The notes under the pieces are model-generated. The model was not told the DNA's origin, searched no databases, and saw nothing but the letters and a program-made list of their open reading frames with translations. The translations under genes were made by a program, and so were the position numbers. DNA of 64,000 bases from Planktothrix paucivesiculata PCC 9631 (GTDB lineage Bacteria > Cyanobacteriota > Cyanobacteriia > Cyanobacteriales > Microcoleaceae), in contig NZ_LR735002.1 of NCBI RefSeq assembly GCF_900009265.2, forward strand, positions 76,632 through 140,631. The letters are read 5' to 3'. Shown in pieces: positions 47,522-56,116 of the stretch; position 1 is the first letter of the stretch, and every line of letters begins with the position of its first letter.

Positions 47522-47532
47522 GAATCAGTGTT
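47522..47532 (+). promoter_or_regulatory. Operator-like 11-mer upstream of the integrase
   Basis: GAATCAGTGTT, identical to 37994-38004. It lies 58 bases upstream of the integrase start codon, between the arm-type sites and attR. Confidence 0.5.
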
Positions 47533-47546
47533 GTAGGCTGTACCTA

Positions 47547-47586
47547 GGGTTCGAGTCCCTCCATACTCGTTACAAGGAAAGTGTTA
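47547..47586 (+). repeat. attR, 40-bp direct repeat
   Basis: Identical to 36200-36239. Only the 3' end of a tRNA is copied here (T-arm and acceptor strand), so this copy makes no tRNA. Confidence 0.92.
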
Positions 47587-47602
47587 TTAAAATGGGTGGG
47601 CC

Positions 47603-47830
47603 TCAACCCAGAAAAGTTTGTTCAGTAACGCCAAAGCGAAAGTTGTTACCACTAATATTAAACACGGTATATGGTCTAACATAATCAGCCGTAGGAAAAA
47701 TAGAGATTAAATTAGGGAAAGAATCAAAATCGTTTTCTGTGATTAAAACTACCCATCTTTCTAAGGAAGCTTTCGCATTAGGGTGTTTTCGGATGAATTT
47801 GGCTATTTTCCTTTGTCCGATCAAAAACAT
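47603..47830 (-). pseudogene. HigB-like toxin, probably truncated
   Basis: 75 aa, with FIRKHPNAKASLERWVVLIT and FPTADYVRPYTVFNISGNNF, which match the HigB family (KHPDAK...L..W...FPSADFV...VFNIGGNKYRL). After NNFRF the sequence (GVTEQTFLG) departs from the family and stops about 20 residues early. No HigA-type antitoxin lies beside it. The truncation is outside attR, so it was not caused by element insertion. Confidence 0.6.
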
Positions 47831-48001
47831 TTAGCTTCTTTGATTTTTTCCTTAAACTCATTTCAATATTATTGATAGTTTATACCGCCACCCTTCTACC
47901 CCTCTTTTGTTTGGGCGATATGGGGGAAATGACACCCTTGCAAACAATTAATCAAGGTTGTCCTTTCCTACTACAAAAGAGGGTTAATATCAATAAATGA
48001 A

Positions 48002-48346
48002 TTAACGACCTCTGGGTAAAGTAAACCCTTCCGCCGCAGCCCGATATTCCTCAACATCTTCATTAAAATCAATCGGTAAAACAGCGACCACATTTTCATG
48101 GGGACGGGGAATAATCACCCAGGTTTCTAATGCCGCACCATAGGCTTTATCGACGGCTGCAATTCCGGCATCCATGGCGGTTTTTACTTCGGAAACATCG
48201 CCCCGAATCATAATTGTAAACCGTGCACTTCCTGCCCGAATATAGCCCACCAAGGTCACTCGACCCGCCTTCACCATTGCATCGGCGGCGGCTAAAACCC
48301 CAGGAAATCCTTTCGTTTCTAACGCTCCAACTGCTTGTTCTGCCAT
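48002..48346 (-). CDS. ccmK4: Carboxysome shell hexamer protein CcmK4-type
   Basis: 114 aa, one BMC domain: ALETKGFPGVLAAADAMVKA, RFTIMIRGDVSEV, PRPHENV. The longer C-terminal part (EDVEEYRAAAEGF) is typical of CcmK4. Downstream of ccmK3, gap 71 bases, so cotranscription is likely. Together K3 and K4 form heterohexamers and a shell facet subset in beta-carboxysomes that adjusts permeability. The pair lies apart from the main ccm cluster, as in many beta-cyanobacteria. Confidence 0.9.
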   Translation of the reverse strand: MAEQAVGALETKGFPGVLAAADAMVKAGRVTLVGYIRAGSARFTIMIRGDVSEVKTAMDAGIAAVDKAYGAALETWVIIPRPHENVVAVLPIDFNEDVEEYRAAAEGFTLPRGR

Positions 48347-48417
48347 TGAATTTCTCCTAAATTAACTAGACTTTAAAAGTGTGGAAATTGAATATTTTTC
48401 GCAAAATAGAAATTATC

Positions 48418-48726
48418 TTAAGTGCGAAAACGTTCACTCAGTTCTGTGTAGCCAATAGACATAACATCTACAATGTTCTCAGGGGGGTTGGGAACAACGT
48501 AGTAAGTAATCACTGAACAGCCAAACGTCTTTTCTGCCGCTTCAACACCAGCTTTTACAGCAGGAACCACCTCCGATGTTGGGCCACGAACTGCTACTAT
48601 AAACTCACCCCGTTCTGCTAAATCATAGTAAACCAGGGTAACTCGCGCAGCCTTGACCATCGCATCTGCTGCGGCTAAAATCCCCGGAAAACCCAGGGCT
48701 TGTATGACACCCACTGCCTCTGGCAT
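48418..48726 (-). CDS. ccmK3: Carboxysome shell hexamer protein CcmK3-type
   Basis: 102 aa BMC domain: VIQALGFPGILAAADAMVKA, EFIVAVRGPTSEV and PNPPENIVDVMSIGYTE. Sequence divergence from the CcmK4-type protein (VYYDLAERG in place of VGYIRAGSA) is what separates CcmK3, which assembles only with CcmK4. Preceded by an AGGAGAC ribosome site. First gene of the pair. Confidence 0.88.
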   Translation of the reverse strand: MPEAVGVIQALGFPGILAAADAMVKAARVTLVYYDLAERGEFIVAVRGPTSEVVPAVKAGVEAAEKTFGCSVITYYVVPNPPENIVDVMSIGYTELSERFRT

Positions 48727-48851
48727 TGAAGTCTCCTAGTAAAAACGAAACCGATCAAGATCATTGTACGACTCAATGGCACGTCAAGATAGGTTTACTG
48801 TTGTTAGCTATCCGGGGGCTATTGAGCGTAAAATGGATATTATGAAGTAAT

Positions 48852-49859
48852 AGACATCTCCGAAAATCCTCAAACGCCCTCTATCGCTACTTTTTGAGCC
48901 TCTAGCACTCCTGTGCCGGGTTCTCCTAAAGTAACGGATTCATAGGCTTTTTCAGTTACATTAATAATAATTAATGAATTTTATTTCTGATATTCAATCA
49001 TTTTTCAAAAGTATTCTGGGCAATTCTTAGATGATAATACAATCGCTCCTATTCGCCATCTTATTAGTCCACATACTGTCAAGATTACTGCTTCATAATT
49101 TTGGCTCTTTAACCGAAATCTTTCGGAAGCAACTCGATAAATTTTTATCAGTCTTATTAAATGTTCGACTACAATCCTTTGTTTGGCTTTTAACCGATTT
49201 TCTTCTCGATGTTCAAGGGATATTTCTTGATTCCTCGGTTTCTTATGTGGTGTATTAATTGCTGTTTCCCCTACATAAGCTTTATCCCCCCTGTATTTTT
49301 GATGATTCCCCAATTCCTCCCTTCTTTCTCTCCACAATTTCAGATCGCTTGTTGCTCCGGTATAACCCACAGCTACATCCACTATTTCTTTCCCGCTCGG
49401 CATGACAATGACTTGATTTTTAAACGTATGTGTTTTTTTCTTTCCTGAGTAATATTTTTTCTGCTCTTCGTTGTCTATTGGTCTTTGCATGGGCTGTTCA
49501 TAGCTATCTACTATTAACTCAAATTCCAGCAGAATTTCTTCTACCCACTCCCAATCACTCTCGTTTTTTTTTACTTGCTCAACTAAACTGGCTGGCAGTA
49601 ATTCTCTGAAGATTTTTATCCAGTTATGGAAAATATCATTCGCTGTTGATTCACTCACTTCAAACTGTAACCCTAACATTTGAAATGTGGGCATCTGATG
49701 CAGATAAATTAGAGTTAGTAAGATTTGTTCATCGACAATAGCCTTTTTGTTTGCTGGGGATTCTTGTCCAGATAGCCTCTTAATTTAGTCATCTCTCCTT
49801 GGGGTAAAATCTAATTTTACCATCAAGTATCCCTCCCCATTTTTATTTCGGAGATGTCT
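48852..49859 (-). mobile_element. IS5-type element with degraded transposase
   Basis: Inverted ends: AGACATCTCCGAAA at 48852-48865 and its complement at 49846-49859. AAT is present outside both ends (48849-48851 and 49860-49862), consistent with the 3-bp ANT duplication of the ISL2 subgroup. About 140 bases lie between the transposase stop and the left end, more than usual. The right end directly abuts the split Uma2 gene. Confidence 0.8.
49005..49792 (-). pseudogene. IS5-type transposase with an N-terminal deletion
   Basis: The start reads MTKLRGYLDKNPQQTKRLLS from ATG 49792, and the later part continues in another frame with DEQILLTLIYLHQMPTFQML, then the catalytic domain (VDSYEQPMQRP, VDVAVGYTGATSDLKLW, DKAYVGE, RIVVEHLIRLIKIYRV). 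From memory of the family, about 60 residues with the helix-turn-helix should lie between the two parts. The open frame 49005-49694 covers the catalytic part only. Confidence 0.65.
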
Positions 49860-50127
49860 AATGATCAATTGAATATGACTCAAGCTCAAGTAAGATTTCA
49901 AAATTTTGAAGACTACTTATCTTTTGATGATGGTACAGAAAACTTGTATGAACTATTCAATGGAGAATTAATTCAAGTGCCTCCCGAGTCGGGAAAAAAT
50001 GTTGCAATTGCTGGATTTTTGTTTGTACAATTTGCCTTGCTAATCGGTCATTTAAGAGTCAGAGGACAGGGTTTAGAACTAGAAGTCAGAGGAGAACCAA
50101 AAAACCGCTATCCAGACCTAACAATTA

Positions 50128-51407
50128 CAGGACTTACGCAGTGACGCTATATGTAGCGTACTAAGGAGTTAGCGATCGCTAACCCAAAAGAAATCTGGAA
50201 ACGGAGAATAAGGAATGTTAAAATAGCATCAGAATCTATGCCCAAAAATATGAGCATCAATTATCTATACTATTGCCAATATCTCCTGAGTAGCCAAATC
50301 AATTATACTCTAACCAACTTCGCTGAACATATTCAAGAGTTTAGCCATGATACAATTAATCGTTACTTGAATTCAGAAAACTTAACACCCGAAGTGATTT
50401 GGGAAAAAGTGCATTCAGAACTTCAGAGCCATCCCGAAGCTTGTTTAGTTTTTGATGATACGGTACTCGACAAAAGATTTTCCTCGAAAATTGAACTTGT
50501 CCGCCGTCAATATAGCGGCAATGAACATCGAGTGATTCGAGGAATTGGTTTAATAAGCTGTATTTATGTAAATCCTGAAACCGGATCCTATTCAGTGATT
50601 GATTATCGAATTTACGATCCAGATGGGGATGGTCACACCAAGCTAGATCATGTAGCAGATATGCTGAATGATGTCGTCTTTAAAAAAAAGATTCCTGTAG
50701 CGAAAGTGCTTATGGATAGTTGGTACGCAGCCCAAAAGCTAATGGCTTTGATTGATAATTTAGGGAAAATTTATTATGTTCCGCTCAAAAAAAACCGGCT
50801 GGTTGATGATACAGGAGGTCAAAAAAAATATCAGCCTATTGAACAGTTAATTTGGTCTGAAATTGAAGAAAAACAGGGAAAGCTAATCAAAATAAATAAA
50901 TTCCCTAGAGATAAAAAAGTTAAACTATTTCGGGTAACTGTTTCTGCCAACAGAACGGAATATGTAGCTACAAATGATTTAAATCAGTCTTCAATAGATG
51001 AAGTCATCTCTCAATGTAAACTGCGATGGAAAATTGAGGAATTTCACCGAGAAATTAAACAATTAACGGGGATAGAATCTTGCCAATGCCGTAAAGCGAG
51101 TATTCAAAAAAACCACATTGCTTGCGCTTTATTAGTTTGGGTTTTTCTGACTCGTATGGCTAAGAAAGTTTCTCAAACTGTCTATCAGTTAAAAGCTAGT
51201 TTGTTAGCAGATTACCTGAGCCAAGAGCTTAAACATCCCTCTCTCAAGCTTTCTTTTATTTAGTTTACTTATCAATTCAAACACAGATTAATTCTCTTTT
51301 TATAAGCGCGCTCGCGTAGCGTGCCGGACGCATATCGCCCTTCTGTCTGAATCAAGCGATCGCCTGATCCTGAATGCGCTATATATAGCGTCCTTGCGTA
51401 AGTCCTG
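50128..51407 (+). mobile_element. IS701-family insertion sequence (1280 bp), intact
   Basis: 13-bp inverted ends CAGGACTTACGCA (50128-50140) and complement (51395-51407). AATTA is duplicated outside both ends (50123-50127 and 51408-51412). Subterminal CGCTATATGTAGCG and CGCTATATATAGCG palindromes are present near each end. The relic at 23975-24660 has the same ends. Confidence 0.93.
50250..51263 (+). CDS. IS701-family transposase
   Basis: About 337 aa from ATG 50250 (MSINYLYYCQYLLSSQINYT); an ATG four codons earlier at 50238 is also possible. Catalytic context: CLVFDDTVLDKRFS, KVLMDSWYAAQKLM, and WKIEEFHREIKQLTG. The C-terminal CQCRKASIQKNHIACALLVW matches the relic copy. No internal stops, so it is potentially active. 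Confidence 0.92.
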   Translation: MSINYLYYCQYLLSSQINYTLTNFAEHIQEFSHDTINRYLNSENLTPEVIWEKVHSELQSHPEACLVFDDTVLDKRFSSKIELVRRQYSGNEHRVIRGIGLISCIYVNPETGSYSVIDYRIYDPDGDGHTKLDHVADMLNDVVFKKKIPVAKVLMDSWYAAQKLMALIDNLGKIYYVPLKKNRLVDDTGGQKKYQPIEQLIWSEIEEKQGKLIKINKFPRDKKVKLFRVTVSANRTEYVATNDLNQSSIDEVISQCKLRWKIEEFHREIKQLTGIESCQCRKASIQKNHIACALLVWVFLTRMAKKVSQTVYQLKASLLADYLSQELKHPSLKLSFI

Positions 51408-51742
51408 AATTATCCGAGAGGAACATATCGAACAATTAGAAAAGCGCAATACATTACGTTTTTTTATGGCTCCTCCTTTAGTTGTTATGGAAGTAGTTAG
51501 TCCTGGGGAATTACAAAGAGATAGAGATTATATTGCCAAAAGAATGCAATACCAAGATCGAGGAATTCCTGAATATTGGATTATTGATCCACAATTACAA
51601 ACCGTATTAGTATTAAAATTGGTCAATAATTTTTATACGGAAATCGGCACATTTCAAGGAAGCGATCGCATTTTTTCCTCACAATTCACCAACATCAACC
51701 TAACCGCCGACCAAATCTTTATTGCTAGTTATCAATAAAAAA

Positions 51743-51770
51743 ATAGACGGTAATATTAACAACCATCTAT
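51743..51770. terminator. Hairpin between convergent Uma2 and mtnA genes
   Basis: ATAGACGGT pairs with ACCATCTAT (one mismatch) over a 10-base loop between the two stop codons. A-rich before and AACTCTTTAA after; weak terminator. Confidence 0.4.
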
Positions 51771-51805
51771 AACTCTTTAATACCCCTTAGTGCCTTTGTG
51801 GTTGA

Positions 51806-52858
51806 TTAACTCATAGAGAATTGTTTCAATTCCCCGGGAATAACCGCCCCTTTTTCTGTTATAATAGCGGTAATTAATTCCGCCGGAGTCACATCAAAAG
51901 CCGGATTAAAAAATTCCACTCCTTCGGGACAAATTCGAGTAGTTCCTACCTGATAAAGTTCCGTAGGATCTCGTTCTTCAATCGGAATTTCATCCCCGGT
52001 TGCTAATTTAAAATCAACCGTTGATAAGGGTGCAGCTACAAAGAAAGGAACGTGGTGGGCTTTAGCCACAATTGCTAAACTATAGGTTCCAATTTTATTC
52101 GCCGCATCGCCATTAGCTGTAATTCGATCAGCCCCCACAATAACGGCATGAATTAACCCCTGTTTCATACAATGGGCTGCCATATTATCGGAAATTAATG
52201 TTACTGGAATTTGATCTTGTACACACTCCCAAGTGGTTAATTTAGCTCCTTGTAACCGGGGGCGAGTTTCATCAGCATACACTCGATTTAACCGTCCTGA
52301 ATTCCATGCTGAACGAATCACCCCTAAAGCGGTTCCATATCCTCCCGTGGCTAAAGAACCCGTGTTACAATGGGTAAGAATATTTAGTTTTTCTGGGGTT
52401 TTAGGTAATACAATTAAACCCGCTTCTCCAATAGCAAAACAGGTTTTAATATCGTCTTCCCGAATCGTATTTGCTTTTTGTAATAAAGCTGTTTTAATCT
52501 CCTCAATTGTGCCGGGGGTTTCGGTTGCGGTTTGCAACATTTGATCAATTGCCCAAAATAAATTGACCGCCGTGGGACGGGTTGCCCGTAGGACTTGGGC
52601 TATGGTTTCTAGTTGGTTAAAAAATTCCTGACGGTCTGAAGTTTGAATCTCCCTTGCCCCTAAATATAACCCATAGGCGGCGGCGATCCCAATGGCGGGA
52701 GCCCCCCGAACAATCATGGTTTTAATGGCTTCTGCCATTTGTTGATAGGTGGTAATTTCTACCCGGGTATATTCATCGGGCAGACGGGTTTGGTCGATGA
52801 GGGAAGCGCGATCGCTTTCCCAAATAATCGGATAAACTTGAGTTAGAGTTGAGGTCAT
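51806..52858 (-). CDS. mtnA: S-methyl-5-thioribose-1-phosphate isomerase
   Basis: 350 aa, matching the family. [33 protein letters not shown] (catalytic Cys), [20 protein letters not shown] (catalytic Asp) and [12 protein letters not shown] are the signature stretches. The enzyme converts methylthioribose 1-phosphate to methylthioribulose 1-phosphate in methionine salvage. Related to eIF2B-like proteins. No other salvage gene is adjacent. Confidence 0.95.
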   Translation of the reverse strand: MTSTLTQVYPIIWESDRASLIDQTRLPDEYTRVEITTYQQMAEAIKTMIVRGAPAIGIAAAYGLYLGAREIQTSDRQEFFNQLETIAQVLRATRPTAVNLFWAIDQMLQTATETPGTIEEIKTALLQKANTIREDDIKTCFAIGEAGLIVLPKTPEKLNILTHCNTGSLATGGYGTALGVIRSAWNSGRLNRVYADETRPRLQGAKLTTWECVQDQIPVTLISDNMAAHCMKQGLIHAVIVGADRITANGDAANKIGTYSLAIVAKAHHVPFFVAAPLSTVDFKLATGDEIPIEERDPTELYQVGTTRICPEGVEFFNPAFDVTPAELITAIITEKGAVIPGELKQFSMS

Positions 52859-52946
52859 TTTTAGAGTTAAAGTTGATAGTAGAATATTGTTGCCAGTTAT
52901 TTAATTATAAGTCTAAATTGAGCTTTAATAATGTAAAACTGACTCG

Positions 52947-53543
52947 TTAATTTTGTGTTTGTAATAGCTGTGATGCCCTCAAAGGAGAGGGCTGATTATA
53001 GTCTGATAAGAAGGCGGAATTTATGACCATATCCCCTGTAAAAATAGCCTGTTCATAGAGTCCCGTTACTAAACTAAATACGGTAATCTGTTGTTGGATG
53101 GGGTCAATAATCCAATATTCAGGAATTCCTCGGGCTTGATATTGTGATCGTTTATAACGATAGTCTCGCTGTTGATTTTCCTGACCAGGACTGACAACCT
53201 CCACCACCATTTGAGGGGGTGGCATATCTAGGGTAATTAAGGAGCGACTTGCCCCCTCCATCATCTGTACTAAGGTTTCTGTTAATACCATTAAATCAGG
53301 AATTCGTACCGTAGTTCGACTTCCCATCATGACCAATTCAGTTTTTAGGGTTAACCGAGAAAAGGAAACACCTAATTGCAGAAAATAGGCAAACAAAAAA
53401 CAAGCAATACGTCGATTAATTTCGCTTTCAGTCGGCATTAATAGAAGTCTCCCATCCTCTAGCTCATAACCAGCATCGGTATCCTGATCATAATTGAGAA
53501 ACTCCTGCAAGGACATGATTTTTTCAGTCGTTGCATGGGTCAT
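52947..53543 (-). CDS. Uma2-family protein
   Basis: About 198 aa from ATG 53543 with GGGAGGA upstream; a longer frame starts at 53564. GYELEDGRLLLMPTESEINR, VRIPDLMVL, VVEVVSPGQENQQRDYRYKR and RGIPEYWIIDP are conserved in DUF820/Uma2. The fold has acidic residues suited to a PD-(D/E)XK nuclease, but no activity is established. The copy is intact and near the split copy at 49875-51738, with the same motif order but diverged sequence. Confidence 0.85.
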   Translation of the reverse strand: MTHATTEKIMSLQEFLNYDQDTDAGYELEDGRLLLMPTESEINRRIACFLFAYFLQLGVSFSRLTLKTELVMMGSRTTVRIPDLMVLTETLVQMMEGASRSLITLDMPPPQMVVEVVSPGQENQQRDYRYKRSQYQARGIPEYWIIDPIQQQITVFSLVTGLYEQAIFTGDMVINSAFLSDYNQPSPLRASQLLQTQN

Positions 53544-53622
53544 CCTGGCTTGTCCTCCCATCAACCTATCGGGTGATCTTGATCTATTATAATCAAAATT
53601 AATCCCATAATCCCAAACAAAA

Positions 53623-54849
53623 TTAGGTTAAATTGAGTTTAAGTTTTAATCTTGTCCAAATCTTACTAATTTTATACCGCAAATATTTGAACCCGGCTTT
53701 ATATAATCGTTTAAAATCATAGTCAAATAAAATAGCCATTATATCTTCTGAAGATAAATCCTTCAGATAATAGACTCCCTTATCAATAGATTGATCACTA
53801 TATTTTAAATATTTACTCAAACCCATTTGTTCTGACCAGTTCCAAGTTTGAGTATAGGTTTGTTTGATTTCTTGACGGTATCCGGCAAAATTAGTTATTT
53901 TTCCCGATAGATAATCTTGAATATATCCGGCAGCAATATTTGCATTTTGCATTCCGTGACGAATACCCTCTCCGCCTAACATATTCACCATAGAAACCGC
54001 GTCCCCAATGGCAATAATATTATCCTGATAATAAATATCTTCTAAACCACTAGAATATTTTAACATTCCCCCATGATGATTAATAATTTTATAGGGAATT
54101 TCTGTTAAATAATCCGTTAATAATAATTCCACATAGGAACGTAAAGTCTGAGTTTGATTGACCCATTCATGGGAACGATTTAATTGAGCAGACCCCACTT
54201 TTAAGCGATTATTTCCCATGGGAAAAATCCAAGAATATCCCCTGGGCATCCAACGATGACCTAAAAAGAAAATTAGATCTTGAGAATAGTTTTGATAATC
54301 CGTTTCTGAAAGTTCAATTAAATATTCAATTCCTGTTCCCGTTAAATAATTAGGTTGGGGTGCTTTTTTAGTATACATCACCGCCCGAGTCGGCCCGGTT
54401 GCATCTACTAAAACTTGAGTTTCTACTAAAATAATTTCCCCGGTAGACCGTTGTTTTAATTCAACCATTGTATTTTGATTCTCTTTAAAATGCCTAAGAT
54501 AGCGATATCCCATCCAAACCTCGCCGCCATGGGTAGTAACTTCTGTGGCTAAAAATTCCCGTAATTTGGTAAAATCAAGAACAGCCCCCAAAGGTGTTGG
54601 AGACTGCCATTTTTGATGAACATTGGTAGTAATAATCACTAAATTTTGCCAAAAACTCCCGACCACAGTTTCCGGTAAATGGAAGTTTTCCAAAGTTTCT
54701 AACGGTGTAGCGGCACTGGAAAAATCATTTTTAGAAAAAGTTTCATGTTGTTCGACTAATAATACTTGCTGACCCGCCTGGGTGAGTTTTCTTGCACATT
54801 GACCTCCGGCTGGCCCCGCACCAATAATCACAACATCGAAACGTTTCAT
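53623..54849 (-). CDS. FAD-dependent oxidoreductase of the geranylgeranyl reductase family
   Basis: 408 aa with an N-terminal FAD motif (VVIIGAGPAGGQCARKL), VLVDATGPTRAVM and IAIGDAVSMVNMLGGEGIRH, the second FAD segment. The architecture matches ChlP-like and lycopene-cyclase-like flavoproteins, but the sequence differs clearly from the chlP product (for instance SAATPLETLENFHLPE instead of CGGAIPL). It may act on an isoprenoid or lipid. The C-terminal end is basic (KYLRYKISKIWTRLKLKLN). Confidence 0.85.
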   Translation of the reverse strand: MKRFDVVIIGAGPAGGQCARKLTQAGQQVLLVEQHETFSKNDFSSAATPLETLENFHLPETVVGSFWQNLVIITTNVHQKWQSPTPLGAVLDFTKLREFLATEVTTHGGEVWMGYRYLRHFKENQNTMVELKQRSTGEIILVETQVLVDATGPTRAVMYTKKAPQPNYLTGTGIEYLIELSETDYQNYSQDLIFFLGHRWMPRGYSWIFPMGNNRLKVGSAQLNRSHEWVNQTQTLRSYVELLLTDYLTEIPYKIINHHGGMLKYSSGLEDIYYQDNIIAIGDAVSMVNMLGGEGIRHGMQNANIAAGYIQDYLSGKITNFAGYRQEIKQTYTQTWNWSEQMGLSKYLKYSDQSIDKGVYYLKDLSSEDIMAILFDYDFKRLYKAGFKYLRYKISKIWTRLKLKLNLT

Positions 54850-54954
54850 CGGAATAAAATCTCAAGTTTAAAGAGCTATTATAGTTTAACAAATTACTGT
54901 TAATTTGATCCGATGATTGGGGGTAGATGCCCAGAGGTCAATATTTTGCCCCGT

Positions 54955-55491
54955 TTAATTTTTAGAATTGATTTCTCCTTTGGGTTGAGGACTTTCTGAG
55001 GAGGTTACACTCGATGAAGATTGTAATATTATTGGGTTGAAAGCAGGAACTTGACAGGTGGCCGTATTGGTTTTTGGTAAACAAGCAATAGGTTGAGTCA
55101 AAATCGAAGGAATAGAAACAAATTCTCCTTCTAAAACAAAATCATCGGCATTCAAGACGACCCCTAAAATTTCTTGGGTGGATTTGATTTTAATGACAAC
55201 ATCATCAACCCTTCCATCTCCATCAAAATCCATTAATTCCTTATAGTCTAAATCGGTTTCACCAATGCCATCGGTTAACCCAATTTTATCCCCATCATTA
55301 AACCAATCAAAATCAGAAATCACAGAAACATGAAACATATTATGGCTGGCATCTTGGGTTTTTAGGATAAATATATCGGTATTGCCGTTACTACTGGGGG
55401 TTTGGGCATTTCCCGACATCGGCATGAACACACTAATCATAAAAGGAATAATTGTGGCAATTAAACAGGTGCGAACTCGATTTGAAATCAT
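54955..55491 (-). CDS. Secreted protein with a calcium-loop-like motif
   Basis: 178 aa. An N-terminal signal sequence (RTCLIATIIPFMISVFMPMS, cleavage near GNAQT) suggests export. The mature protein contains DFDWFNDGDKIG and LMDFDGDGRVDDVVIK, the DxDxDG pattern of EF-hand or dockerin-like loops. A Ser/Pro-rich tail follows. No enzyme motif. A role at the cell surface or in the periplasm is possible. Confidence 0.65.
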   Translation of the reverse strand: MISNRVRTCLIATIIPFMISVFMPMSGNAQTPSSNGNTDIFILKTQDASHNMFHVSVISDFDWFNDGDKIGLTDGIGETDLDYKELMDFDGDGRVDDVVIKIKSTQEILGVVLNADDFVLEGEFVSIPSILTQPIACLPKTNTATCQVPAFNPIILQSSSSVTSSESPQPKGEINSKN

Positions 55492-55891
55492 ACATTTTCC
55501 TCATGCTTTGATTTCAGTCTACCGAGGAGTTTAATAGTTTCGGTGGTTAGTGAGTGCTACTATTCAAAGTTCTACAAGGTTGAGAGAAAATGGGGGGTCT
55601 ATTTAAACGTAAAACCCTGATTAACTCAAGAAAAATCAGGGGTTTACGGGTTGTGTCCGTTGGTTGTAAAATGGACAGTTGGGAAATTGGAAAGTACACA
55701 AATATTGTACAACATACACTAATCGCTCTTTTTTTAAGACTGCGATGGGGTAGCCGCCGCCTGTCGGCATCGCTCTCCCTACAATTATCACGAATAAAAT
55801 GCGATCATAGTTTCTTGTTGTGGGACGATAGATTTTCTTGCCGTATCACTTGCAGATCAGGTAGAATGACTAATAGTTTCTGAAGTCTAAA
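55492..55891. other. 400-bp intergenic region with a strong hairpin and dispersed repeats
   Basis: 55608-55622 (CGTAAAACCCTGATT) pairs with 55634-55648 in 14 of 15 positions. Dispersed repeat units follow at 55722-55746 and 55769-55807. A short open frame (55590-55883) crosses these and is unlikely to be coding. Confidence 0.5.
55722..55807. repeat. Dispersed repeat units A and B, left of the toxin-antitoxin pair
   Basis: Unit A (ATCGCTCTTTTTTTAAGACT, then GCGAT) at 55722-55746 and unit B (ATCGCTCTCCCTACAATTAT, ending AATGCGATC) at 55769-55807. Both recur on the other side of the gene pair, in the order B then A. Confidence 0.7.
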
Positions 55892-56116
55892 ATGGAAACC
55901 ATGCTGAATATTGAATATCTGACGAGCCAAGATGGAGAGGCGATCGCCGTGGTAATTCCTATTGCTCTATGGCGACAACTTTTGCCTGATGAAGAATCTT
56001 CCTTGGAGGAACTTGGGGAAGCGGTAGAAGACTATTGTTTGAATAAAGCGATGAATGAAGCTATTAATACTCCCTTACTTGATCGAGCGATGGCTTTGGC
56101 TTATCTTGAGGAGTAA
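55892..56116 (+). CDS. Antitoxin of a RelE/ParE-type module
   Basis: 74 aa, acidic: EYLTSQDGEAIAVVIPIALW, LPDEESSLEELGEAVEDYCL. The position and small size, with a 1-base overlap (TAATG) with the toxin gene, identify it as the antitoxin rather than sequence alone. It probably binds and neutralises the toxin and represses its own promoter. Confidence 0.7.
   Translation: METMLNIEYLTSQDGEAIAVVIPIALWRQLLPDEESSLEELGEAVEDYCLNKAMNEAINTPLLDRAMALAYLEE

Larger units (their letters stand above)
36200..47586. mobile_element. Integrative genetic element in tRNA-Arg(CCG)
   Basis: The element is bounded by perfect 40-bp direct repeats that begin in the T-arm of the tRNA and continue 17 bases past it. It encodes a tyrosine integrase next to the right end, an XRE-type regulator, an RHH-like protein, a VapE-type primase-helicase and at least eight small unknown proteins. 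No structural phage gene, terminase, relaxase or type IV secretion gene is visible. This composition fits a satellite, or an integrated plasmid-like replicon. Size of one unit: 11,347 bp, of which 1,434 bp is a later insertion-sequence (with target duplication). Confidence 0.9.
49875..51738 (+). pseudogene. Uma2-family gene split by an IS701 element
   Basis: The left part from ATG 49875 (MTQAQVRFQNFEDYLSFDDG, then LFNGELIQVPPESGKNVAIA and PDLTI) and the right part (MAPPLVVMEVVSPGELQRDR and RGIPEYWIIDP) are the two halves of a Uma2/DUF820 protein. Removing 50128-51407 plus one copy of AATTA restores one frame: PDLTIIREEHIEQLEKRNTL and on. The fold is a PD-(D/E)XK-like nuclease of unknown role, common in many copies in cyanobacteria. 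The IS5 element ends at the 5' side, so the promoter may also be gone. Confidence 0.9.

Noticed and set aside
46116-47684. Plus-strand frames across the integrase
   Set aside because: Antisense to an integrase with all catalytic residues in place.
55590-55883. Open frame before the toxin-antitoxin pair
   Set aside because: It crosses a hairpin and dispersed repeats and has no protein-like pattern.
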